This document shows, piece by piece, positions 52,965 through 60,145 of a DNA stretch of 64,000 nucleotides. Below the pieces are notes generated by a model, which was given only the letters and a program-made list of their open reading frames with translations, ran no database searches and was not told the DNA's origin. Origin of the DNA: RYN-230 sp036497945 (lineage in GTDB: Bacteria > Actinomycetota > Actinomycetes > Streptosporangiales > Streptosporangiaceae); NCBI GenBank assembly GCA_036497945.1, contig DASXIN010000141.1, forward strand, positions 1 through 64,000. Reading direction: 5' to 3'. The translations under genes and the position numbers were made by a program. Within the stretch, counting starts at the first letter, position 1. The number at the start of each line of letters is the position of its first letter.

Positions 52965-53468
52965 GGCACACCCCAATCCTGCTCGCTGGTCCCCGGCACC
53001 TGGGTGTGGTGCCAGGGATAAACCCTGGAGCGAGGGGTCATGCCCGCCAGTCACCGGCTACCGGGCCGCGCCACCGGGCAGCACACGCTGCCCCGGCAGC
53101 TGCCGTCCCGCGGCCAGCTAGCCGCGCCGCCCAGCGCGCGTCAGCCGCATCGCTCGCGGCCGCACGCGTGCCGGAAGGCACGCCGGACTTTCGTCCCGGC
53201 CAGGCTCGCGCCCAGCCGTCCTGCATGGCCCCCCGGGCCCACCAACGCGGGCCAGGTCAGGCCTATCAGCCAAAGGGCGGGCGTCCCCGCCCTGACCAGC
53301 TTCATCCCAAGTCTGTGACCAGCTCACGCTACTCACAGGTCGTTAACACTCGTTTCGATCCGCATGGCACGGAGTAACACCTCGCTGCCGTGAGGTTAAG
53401 CGTAGATAACAGTTTGGGCAAGTAATCCGTTGCGGTCATCTCAAGTCTTACCCAGAGCAACCACTTCG
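52965..53468. other. 504-bp intergenic region between recX and rny
   Basis: No gene that I can support. Nearest to recX (about 53330-53465) it is AT-richer, with minus-strand TTGCCC-N17-TAACCT around 53397-53425 as a possible rny promoter, which would give a long leader of about 430 nt. A GCACGG...CCGTG imperfect repeat lies at about 53364-53391. The rny-proximal half is GC-rich without clear structure. Confidence 0.45.
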
Positions 53469-54152
53469 TTACCCTGCATCCAGATCCGCGTCCGGTGCTG
53501 CCCACGCCGCCTCATCGAGATCGACCTCGGCGCCTGCGGCGTCGAGGCCTTCCTGCTCAATGGCCGCGCGGACGATCCGGTAGGCCACCGGGGCCGGGTA
53601 GCCCTTCCGGGCCAGCAGGCCGACCAGCCGCCGGATCCGCACCGGCAGTGGCTTGCCCCGGCTGGCCCGCATGGCCTTGTCCACCAGCTGCCGGGCGGTC
53701 GCCAGCTCGTCGGCCGGGTCCAGGGCGCTGACCGCCGCCTCGATGTCCTGGCCGTCCACCCCGCGCCGTTTAAGCTCCGCGGACAGTGCCCGGCGGGCCA
53801 GCCCCCGGCTGTGATGCCGGGACTCCACCCAGGCCCGGGCGAACGCGGCGTCGTCGATCAGGCCCACGTCGGCCAGCCGGACCAGGACCGCCGTGGCCGC
53901 CTCGTCGGGTATGCCGTGGCGGCGCATGGCATCAGCCAGCTCGGTCCTGGTCCGTGGCCGGCCGGTCAGTAGCCGCAGGCACAGCTGACGGGCGCGCTCC
54001 TCCGGATCCGTGGGCTGGGCCGCGGCCGCCGCTACACCATCCCCGGCGCCGTCGCCGGCCGCGGCGAGAGCGGCCGCCAGCGCGGCCCGGGCCGCCGCCG
54101 CACGCTCGCTGGCGGCCGGCTCGGACTCACCGGGCACCGCCCGGTCAGGCAC
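53469..54152 (-). CDS. recX: Regulatory protein RecX
   Basis: Modulator that limits RecA filament growth. The 227-residue product begins with an Ala/Glu-rich, probably disordered segment (about 60 residues), followed by the three-helix RecX repeats 'RQLCLRLLTGRPRTRTELADAMRRHGIPDEAATAVLVRLADVGLIDDAAFARAWVESR' (cited in part) and 'RRALSAELKRRGVDG'. It overlaps the end of recA by 8 bp, so translation is coupled and stoichiometry tied, as in mycobacteria and streptomycetes. Confidence 0.93.
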   Translation of the reverse strand: MPDRAVPGESEPAASERAAAARAALAAALAAAGDGAGDGVAAAAAQPTDPEERARQLCLRLLTGRPRTRTELADAMRRHGIPDEAATAVLVRLADVGLIDDAAFARAWVESRHHSRGLARRALSAELKRRGVDGQDIEAAVSALDPADELATARQLVDKAMRASRGKPLPVRIRRLVGLLARKGYPAPVAYRIVRAAIEQEGLDAAGAEVDLDEAAWAAPDADLDAG

Positions 54153-56631
54153 CGCCGCGTGGGCCGGTGATGTTGGTCACGGACGCCGCGGCGGGGGCCT
54201 TCCCGTTCCCGGCCTTGCCCGCCGGGGGCGCGCCGACTGGGCCAGCGCCTGCCGCCCCGGGGGCCGCAGCGCCATTCTGGGTGGCGTCCGCGTCCAGGCG
54301 CGGCCCGATGCCGAGCTTCTCCTTGATCTTCTTCTCGATCTCGTTGGCCAGGTCCGGGTTGTCCTTCAGGAAGTTCCGGGCGTTCTCCTTGCCCTGCCCG
54401 AGCTGGTCGCCCTCGTAGGTGTACCAGGCGCCGGACTTGCGCACGATCGACTGTTCGACCCCGAGGTCGATGAGCCCGCCTTCCCGGCTAATCCCAAACC
54501 CGAACAGGATGTCGCATTCCGCGACTTTGAATGGCGGGGCGCAATTGTGCACGACCACGTCTTCGGCGACCAGGTTGTGCAGTTCCGCAACCTCTACATC
54601 GAACGTGCGGCGACGGCAGGCGGGCAGGATCTCAGTCACTCGGGAGAACCAGAGCTGGTCCGCCAGGATGTCCTGCAGGAAGGGGTCGTCGAGCCCGTCA
54701 GCTAGCCTCTGGACCCGGTCACGGCGCAACCGGGAGGCCCCCAGAACCGTTCTCATGCCCCCCTGTGGGTCTCCTGCGCCTGGACCGACCAGCTGGGCCG
54801 CCACCTCCGCAGTCACCCCAAGGCGCGCCAAGTGGCTAAGGATGGGTTCCACCACTTCCTCGCTGAGGTAGATGCGCTGCGATCCCCGATAGCGTCCATC
54901 CAGCTCCGCGAGTTTGCGTGTCAGCACCTGGCCACGCGGTCCCCACATGGGAATCGCCGCAGCGAACGCGGACACGTTCTCCACACCCGAGATCCGAACC
55001 TCCCAGGATGGGTGCTTACCAGAGATCCTGCGTCCCTTGATCAAGCCACCTCGCTGTGCACGTGGGTCACGGCGCTGAACGTTGCTCCCGATGTCCCAGC
55101 GGAGAAGCAGCCAGTGGAGCTGATAGGCGAGTTGCTCCGATGTCGTCGAGAAGCCGACCCGGATGCCGCCGGTCTGCTCACGTGAGACGTAACCGTCAGT
55201 CTCAAGGATCCCGAAGATCAGATTACTGATGGCCTCGGCCGAAACATCGGGTGCAAAGAAAGCTGGAGGGAGTTTCTTGACAGGCGCCAGGTTGCCGTAG
55301 ATCCCCGCCCACCGGCAGAGCTCGAGCACTCCGTTCTTCTCGCCTGGCCGGTGCGACAAGGCGATCGTGATCGGCTGACTCGTCGGCTTCACCTCGCAGC
55401 CCAGGCTGCCTGCGATTCGCACCGCGTCCTGCCGGAGGGCTTCCACGACGTTGGTGAACTGGACCGGTGTCTTGCCGCCTACGTAGCCATCACCGGTGAG
55501 ATAGCCAAGCAGCCTGGCATGATCTGGCGAAATCGGTGCCTGCGAGCCGAACCCCGAGTAAGCGCGCGGCCTAGCCACCCGGTCCCCGCGGGCAAGTTCC
55601 CCGGCAGCGCGCCAGCCACGCTCGGTGAGGATCTTGTGATCAGGCGTTACCCAAAGCTCGGTGCTATTACGGAGCCTGATCCCGATAACATCCTGCTCGC
55701 CCTGGTCGAACCATGAGACGACTTCGCGTGCCTGCAGGACACCGCTCTTGTCGGTGGCCACCACATGGACTGGAAGTCGCCCGTCCACGACTTCCTCTAT
55801 CCGGTGGGTGACGCCAGTAACAGGATCAAAGACGCGAGTGCCTTCCGCAAGGCACTTATTCTTGACGACTTTAATCCGGGTCCGGCTACCTACTGCCTCG
55901 GTTCCGTCTTTAAGCGTTTCGATCCGACGCACATCCAGCCGCACCGAAGCATAGAATTTAAGCGCCCTCCCACCACTAGTGGTTTCGGGAGAGCCGAACA
56001 TCACACCTACCTTTTCCCTAAGCTGATTAATGAAAATGGCGGTGGTTTTAGTTTGATTTAGCGCGCCGGCGAGCTTGCGCAGGGCCTGGGACATCAGCCG
56101 GGCCTGCAGGCCGACGTGGCTGTCCCCCATCTCGCCCTCGATCTCGGCCCGGGGTACCAGCGCGGCCACCGAGTCGATGACGACGACGTCGATGGCCCCG
56201 GAGCGGATCAGCATGTCCGCGATCTCCAGCGCCTGCTCACCGGTGTCCGGCTGGGAGACGAGCAGCGCGTCGGTGTCCACGCCGAGGTTCTTGGAGTACT
56301 CCGGGTCCAGCGCGTGCTCGGCGTCGATGAACGCGGCGATCCCGCCGGCCCGCTGCGCGTTGGCGACAGCCTGAAGGGCGAGGGTGGTCTTGCCGCTTCC
56401 TTCTGGTCCGTAGATCTCGACCACCCGGCCGCGGGGCAGGCCGCCGATGCCCAGCGCGACGTCCAGCGCGATGGCCCCGGTGGGGATCACTTCCATCGGG
56501 GCGCGGCTCTCGTCGCCGAGCCGCATGATCGAGCCCCGGCCGAACTGCCGCTCGATCTGGGCCAGCGCGGTCTCCAGGGACTTGTCCCTGTCACCCCCGG
56601 TCCTGCTGACCATCCTGTCGCTGCCTGCCAT
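54145..56631 (-). CDS. recA: RecA recombinase precursor with in-frame intein
   Basis: Strand-exchange protein and SOS co-protease. The frame encodes 828 residues: N-extein 1-259 (Walker A 'GPEGSGKTTLALQ', 'GEQALEIADMLIRSG', 'FINQLREKVGVMFG'), intein 260-696, C-extein 697-828 ('CAPPFKVAECDILFGFGISREGG'). After splicing RecA has 391 residues; it has a longer than usual Gly/Ala/Pro tail. Codons 191-259 and the first codons after the intein use A/T-ending codons far more often than the rest, a sign of co-conversion with the intein. ATG 56631. Upstream: PafBC promoter and LexA box. recX overlaps its end. Confidence 0.97.
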   Translation of the reverse strand: MAGSDRMVSRTGGDRDKSLETALAQIERQFGRGSIMRLGDESRAPMEVIPTGAIALDVALGIGGLPRGRVVEIYGPEGSGKTTLALQAVANAQRAGGIAAFIDAEHALDPEYSKNLGVDTDALLVSQPDTGEQALEIADMLIRSGAIDVVVIDSVAALVPRAEIEGEMGDSHVGLQARLMSQALRKLAGALNQTKTTAIFINQLREKVGVMFGSPETTSGGRALKFYASVRLDVRRIETLKDGTEAVGSRTRIKVVKNKCLAEGTRVFDPVTGVTHRIEEVVDGRLPVHVVATDKSGVLQAREVVSWFDQGEQDVIGIRLRNSTELWVTPDHKILTERGWRAAGELARGDRVARPRAYSGFGSQAPISPDHARLLGYLTGDGYVGGKTPVQFTNVVEALRQDAVRIAGSLGCEVKPTSQPITIALSHRPGEKNGVLELCRWAGIYGNLAPVKKLPPAFFAPDVSAEAISNLIFGILETDGYVSREQTGGIRVGFSTTSEQLAYQLHWLLLRWDIGSNVQRRDPRAQRGGLIKGRRISGKHPSWEVRISGVENVSAFAAAIPMWGPRGQVLTRKLAELDGRYRGSQRIYLSEEVVEPILSHLARLGVTAEVAAQLVGPGAGDPQGGMRTVLGASRLRRDRVQRLADGLDDPFLQDILADQLWFSRVTEILPACRRRTFDVEVAELHNLVAEDVVVHNCAPPFKVAECDILFGFGISREGGLIDLGVEQSIVRKSGAWYTYEGDQLGQGKENARNFLKDNPDLANEIEKKIKEKLGIGPRLDADATQNGAAAPGAAGAGPVGAPPAGKAGNGKAPAAASVTNITGPRGGA
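54544..55854 (-). mobile_element. RecA intein (437 residues, homing-endonuclease type)
   Basis: The inserted protein starts at Cys1 (CLAEGTRVFDPVTG) and ends VVVHN before the next Cys of RecA, so it can be removed by standard protein splicing. Block B is 'TPDH' (T70, H73). Two LAGLIDADG-type motifs, 'LLGYLTGDG' (D122) and 'LIFGILETDG' (D220), keep the catalytic Asp, so the endonuclease may still be active. It lies after VVKNK, the same site as the M. tuberculosis RecA intein (440 residues), and much of its sequence resembles that one as I remember it. Its GC content and codon usage are lower than in neighbouring genes. Confidence 0.97.
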
Positions 56632-56685
56632 GGAAACTCCCGTCCGGGTTCAGGGATGCTTGCTGGTTCTCAGTTGCCGGTCCAG

Positions 56686-56708
56686 ACGCTACTCAGCCGC
56701 ACCGACAG
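56686..56708 (-). promoter_or_regulatory. RecA-NDp (PafBC-type) promoter of recA
   Basis: On the minus strand CTGTCGGTG-N8-TAGCGT. The consensus I know is TTGTCRGTG-N8-TANNNT; this differs only in the first base. It ends 54 nt before the recA ATG. This promoter type mediates LexA-independent DNA-damage induction in actinobacteria. Confidence 0.85.
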
Positions 56709-56787
56709 TCCGCCGCGCTGGCCACGCACGGACACTTGAGTGGAGCCACGCAGGGATGAGCCACACCACTCAGAGCCTCACCTTAGA

Positions 56788-56801
56788 CGAACAATTGTTC
56801 G
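56788..56801. promoter_or_regulatory. LexA (SOS) box upstream of recA
   Basis: CGAACAATTGTTCG, a perfect 14-bp palindrome fitting GAAC-N4-GTTC, the actinobacterial LexA site. It lies 156 bp before the recA start, upstream of the PafBC promoter, which fits a second, LexA-controlled promoter. Confidence 0.9.
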
Positions 56802-57038
56802 ATCATGAAGCCAACACGCCGGATCGATGACAAATTCTGCCGACGGCTGAGCACGGCGACGCCGAGGCGGTGCGGCCCGGCGAGAACAGCCTCTGATCAG
56901 CCCATTCTCCTCGAACATATATTTGATAAATAACGACTGAGCTGACAGTATCACGCAACAACGGCGGCGGTGGCCGAAGGCCTGACCTGCGACGTGCGGA
57001 GCCACCTCCGACGGCCGCGGCCAGCGCGGAAGATCAGG
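56802..57038. other. AT-rich patch between recA regulatory region and the oxidoreductase gene
   Basis: No gene. About 56908-56950 contains GAACATATATTTGATAAATAAC, the most AT-rich stretch in the neighbourhood. It lies downstream of the NmrA-like gene and may mark the edge of an inserted segment or a recA promoter element. Confidence 0.45.
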
Positions 57039-57974
57039 TCATGAGGTGACTGGCGGGTTCGGGCCGCCGTTCGGGCCGGGCACGGCAGTCTCGCTGAGCA
57101 GGTCATCCAGTGATCTCGCCGGGCGGCCGGTGAGCCGCTGGACCGTGCCGGTGACCTGGGCGGCGTAGCCGTCGGTTCCGGAGCGGCGGTAGTCCTGGTA
57201 CAGGCCGACGAGCGCGGTCGCGAACCAGTCAGTCAGGCCGGCCGCGAGCAGCCCCTGACGGACGGCGTCGTCCGGCGCGTCAACATAGCTGATCTGGCGC
57301 CCCAGCGCACTGGTGAGCTTGGCGGCGACATCGCCGTAGGAGAGCGCCTCGGGCCCCGTGACGTCGTACGAAGCGCCGGTGTGCCCAGGCTCGGTGAGCG
57401 TCACGGCGGCCACCGCGGCGACGTCGCGCGTGTCCACCATGCTGATGCGTGACGGCCCAGCGTCGGCGTAGAAGTTCCCGGCCCCGTCGATGGCGGGGAT
57501 CGTCGACTGGGGGATGTTCTGCAGGAAGAGGTTGGGGCGCACGATCACATGGGGCAGCCCGGACTCCTCGAGGTAGCGGTCGCAGGTGGTATGGGCACCG
57601 ATGAATTCCGCCGGGGGGTTCCGGTCGGCCCCGAGGATGGAGCTGCGCACCAGCAGCTGCACGTCGGTGCGCCGGGCGGCGTCGATGGCGTTGCGATGCC
57701 AGGTGACCGCGTCCTGGTGTGGGCTGGAGAGCAAGAACACCTTCTCGATCCCCGCCATCGCGGTCACCAGCGAGGCCTCGTCGGCGAGGTCGCCAGTCAC
57801 CGTCTCGGCCACCGCGGGGAGACCGCCGGCCGGTTCACCCCCGCGCACCAGAGCCCGCACCTGCTGGCCGCGGGCCAGCAGGTCATCGATCAGCGCGGCT
57901 CCGATCTTGCTCCGGCCCCCGATGACAAGAATCAACCCTCTCCCCCTTAGCCGTTGCTCTTGCCTGCACACCAA
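57039..57974 (-). CDS. NmrA-like NAD(P)-binding oxidoreductase
   Basis: A 311-residue Rossmann-fold protein. The dinucleotide-binding loop is 'LILVIGGRSKIGAALIDDLLARGQ', followed by 'GDLADEASLVTAMAGIEKVFLLSS' and 'VIVRPNLFLQN'. No SDR YxxxK pair is visible, so it resembles the NmrA/quinone-oxidoreductase-2 group, which can be either regulatory or a quinone reductase. The true start may be nearer the GG loop; 57974 is used. Divergent LysR gene 67 bp away with palindromes between them suggests LysR control. Confidence 0.85.
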   Translation of the reverse strand: MVCRQEQRLRGRGLILVIGGRSKIGAALIDDLLARGQQVRALVRGGEPAGGLPAVAETVTGDLADEASLVTAMAGIEKVFLLSSPHQDAVTWHRNAIDAARRTDVQLLVRSSILGADRNPPAEFIGAHTTCDRYLEESGLPHVIVRPNLFLQNIPQSTIPAIDGAGNFYADAGPSRISMVDTRDVAAVAAVTLTEPGHTGASYDVTGPEALSYGDVAAKLTSALGRQISYVDAPDDAVRQGLLAAGLTDWFATALVGLYQDYRRSGTDGYAAQVTGTVQRLTGRPARSLDDLLSETAVPGPNGGPNPPVTS

Positions 57975-57996
57975 CCCTCCGCCTGGGCGCCGGGCT

Positions 57997-58036
57997 GATC
58001 AAGGGAGAATCCCTGATCGGACCGATTAGGATCGGT
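57997..58036. promoter_or_regulatory. LysR-type operator candidates
   Basis: Two dyads between the divergent genes: GATCA-N12-TGATC at 57997-58018, with further pairing inside, and perfect ACCGAT-TAGG-ATCGGT at 58021-58036. The second ends 5 bp before the LysR ATG, the common location for an autoregulatory LysR site. Confidence 0.6.
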
Positions 58037-58041
58037 AATCG

Positions 58042-58971
58042 ATGTGGCGCGACGTCGAACTACGTGAGCTGCGGATCTTTCTCGTGCTCGCCGATGAGCT
58101 GCACTTCGGGCGGACGGCCCAGCGGCTGGGTATCTCCCAGCCCGGGGTGAGCGAGGCCGTGCGGGTCCTCGAGTCCCGGCTCGGCGTCAAGGTCTTCGAC
58201 CGGACCAGCCGCCGGGTCCAGCTCACCCAGGCCGGGGAAGGGCTCAGACGCGACCTCGTGCCCGCCCTGGCTGCCCTGGAGCAGGCCCTGGCCGAGGCCA
58301 GCTCGATGTCCCGTGCCGTCCGCGGGCTGCTCCGCATCGGCTTCGTCCTCACCACCGAGGGGCCACCACTCAGCCGGCTCGTGACGGCGTTCCAGGCCCG
58401 CCACCCCGGCTGCGAGGTCAGGCTGCACGAGGTCGAGACCTTCGACGCCTACCGGCCGCTGCGCCGGGGAGACATCGACGTCCTGTGCAACTGGCTGGCT
58501 GTCGACGAGCCGGATCTCACCGCGGGCAGTGTGTTCGCCCACTACCGGCGGGCGCTCGCCGTCGCCCCAGCGCATCGCCTGGCGGGCCAGCGCACGGTGT
58601 CCGCTGAGGACCTCGCCAGCGAAGAAGTGGCGTTGCTTCCCCCGACTATTCCAGCGGCGGTCCACGACCTGCTCATGCCCCCGCGCACGCCATCGGGACG
58701 CCCGATCCGCCGAACTCAGCCGGTGCACACCATCAACGAGATCCTGTCGCTGGTGGCCCAGGGTCGCATCGTCCATCCCACCAGCTCGGACGTCCCCATC
58801 TTCGACCGCGACGACGTCACCCTCATCCCGATCAGGGATCTGCCTCCGCTGCCACTCGGGCTGGTCTGGTGCACCGGCCGGGAGAACCCGCGTATCCGCG
58901 CTCTAAACGAGACCGCGCAGTCCATGACTGCGTCATCCGGCACGGCCCAACCGGGCCGCCCGCGGGACTGA
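58042..58971 (+). CDS. LysR-family transcriptional regulator
   Basis: A 309-residue LysR protein: winged-helix N-terminus 'LRIFLVLADELHFGRTAQRLGISQPGVSEAVRVLESRLGVKVFDRTSRRVQLTQAG' (residues about 9-64, cited in part) and a periplasmic-binding-like effector domain ('LLRIGFVLTTEGPPLSRLV', 'VAPAHRLAG', 'HPTSSDVPIF'). The divergent NmrA-like gene is the likely target. The pair separates recA from DUF3046, genes that are normally neighbours, so it looks like a later insertion. Confidence 0.93.
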   Translation: MWRDVELRELRIFLVLADELHFGRTAQRLGISQPGVSEAVRVLESRLGVKVFDRTSRRVQLTQAGEGLRRDLVPALAALEQALAEASSMSRAVRGLLRIGFVLTTEGPPLSRLVTAFQARHPGCEVRLHEVETFDAYRPLRRGDIDVLCNWLAVDEPDLTAGSVFAHYRRALAVAPAHRLAGQRTVSAEDLASEEVALLPPTIPAAVHDLLMPPRTPSGRPIRRTQPVHTINEILSLVAQGRIVHPTSSDVPIFDRDDVTLIPIRDLPPLPLGLVWCTGRENPRIRALNETAQSMTASSGTAQPGRPRD

Positions 58972-58985
58972 AGCCGCCGCAACCC

Positions 58986-59180
58986 TCAGCGCAGCTTCTG
59001 CGGGACGTCGAACTCCTCGGCGACGGCCCGCCAGACTGTCTTGGCGTCCTCTCCGTCGGCCAGCGCCTGCTCCACCGTCCGCCCGCCCAGCTCGGCCAGG
59101 ACGTGGTCCTTGGCGACGCTGCTCGCGTAGGTGTCGCCGAACTGTGCCCGCATCCGTTCCCAGAACTCGCTGAGCCGCAC
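58986..59180 (-). CDS. DUF3046 protein
   Basis: A 64-residue small protein of unknown function, MRLSEFWERMRAQFGDTYASSVAKDHVL...GGRTVEQALADGEDAKTVWRAV, a very good match to the DUF3046 family I know from the recA neighbourhood of actinobacteria. ATG 59180 with a GGGGAGGA site. It converges with the LysR gene (14-bp gap). Confidence 0.9.
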   Translation of the reverse strand: MRLSEFWERMRAQFGDTYASSVAKDHVLAELGGRTVEQALADGEDAKTVWRAVAEEFDVPQKLR

Positions 59181-59430
59181 GGTCCTCCCCTGCTGTGCAC
59201 GGTGTCTGCCGGTAAGCGCCGGACCTGGGGTGAGGCTACCGGCGGCCGGGCGGCAACCCCAACCTCGGAGCGAATCCGGAGCAAATCAGAGGTATGTGAG
59301 CAGCCTGGTGGGGAAGGGTCATAACGGGTGCCCGGCAATGGCGTGACTGGATTCAGGCAGGTCCTGGGCACACCGGATTGGCGTGGCTGGCCGACCCTAA
59401 CCGGCCGGCCCTGACCCGCCTGGAGCGCAG

Positions 59431-60105
59431 ATGGACCCAGCTGGCGACGGCGGCCCGCCCACCGCGGTGGCGCACGGCCCCGGCCAGCCCGCTGGGTCTA
59501 CCGCAGAGCCCGGACGGCCGCGGCACACCGACGGTTTCGCGGTGGCCACCTTCATCTCCGGCATCGTGCCGGCCGTGCCGCTGACCGTGATCCTCGGCCC
59601 GGTGGCGCTGATCCGGATCAATCGGACCAAGGCCCGTGGCCGGTCCCTGGCCATCACCGGGCTGGTGCTGGCCGGCCTGTGGACCATCGCCGCGGCCCTC
59701 GGCGGCGCCGTGTTTCTCACCCGGCACCACCAGCCGGCCCGGCCCGCCGCAGTGCCCCGGGTGTTCAGCCTGCGCACCGGGCAGTGCCTGGATTCCGGGC
59801 AGAATGGGATCAGCGGCGTGACCGTGCTGTCCTGCGGCCAGCCGCATGACGCGGAAGTATTCGGCACGTTCCCGCTGGCCGGGCACCGCTACCCGGGCGC
59901 CGGGGCCGTGCTGCAGCAAGCTGACCAGGGCTGCGCCGCCCGGCTGAGCAGCTACCTGAACCCGCAGCTGTCGTCGTCCTCGCTGACCGAGTCCTACGTC
60001 TACCCGGACGCGGGCGCCTGGGCGGCTGGCGAGCGGACCGTGGTGTGCACCGTGCGCAGCGCGTCCGGCCAGCTCACGGGCTCGGTCCGGGCCGCCCCCG
60101 GCTGA
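59431..60105 (+). CDS. DUF4190 / septum-formation-like membrane protein
   Basis: A 224-residue protein: Pro/Gly-rich N-terminus, a DUF4190 region with two transmembrane helices (about residues 37-58 and 72-94) around 'RINRTKARGRS', then an extracytoplasmic domain with 'FSLRTGQCLDS', 'VTVLSCGQPHDAEVFGTFPLAG' and 'ADQGCAARLSSYL', typical of the actinobacterial septum-formation family (Cys pairs likely form disulfides). Function in division is a family label only. ATG 59431 with GGAG. It precedes lhr by 40 bp. Confidence 0.83.
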   Translation: MDPAGDGGPPTAVAHGPGQPAGSTAEPGRPRHTDGFAVATFISGIVPAVPLTVILGPVALIRINRTKARGRSLAITGLVLAGLWTIAAALGGAVFLTRHHQPARPAAVPRVFSLRTGQCLDSGQNGISGVTVLSCGQPHDAEVFGTFPLAGHRYPGAGAVLQQADQGCAARLSSYLNPQLSSSSLTESYVYPDAGAWAAGERTVVCTVRSASGQLTGSVRAAPG

Positions 60106-60145
60106 GGCGGTCAATCCTGTCGGCAGCGGCAGGCAATATGAAGAT

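Noticed and set aside
54544..55854. Group I/II intron or transposon in recA
   Set aside because: The reading frame stays open and shows all intein blocks with Cys1 and His-Asn end; no ribozyme or terminal inverted repeat is seen.
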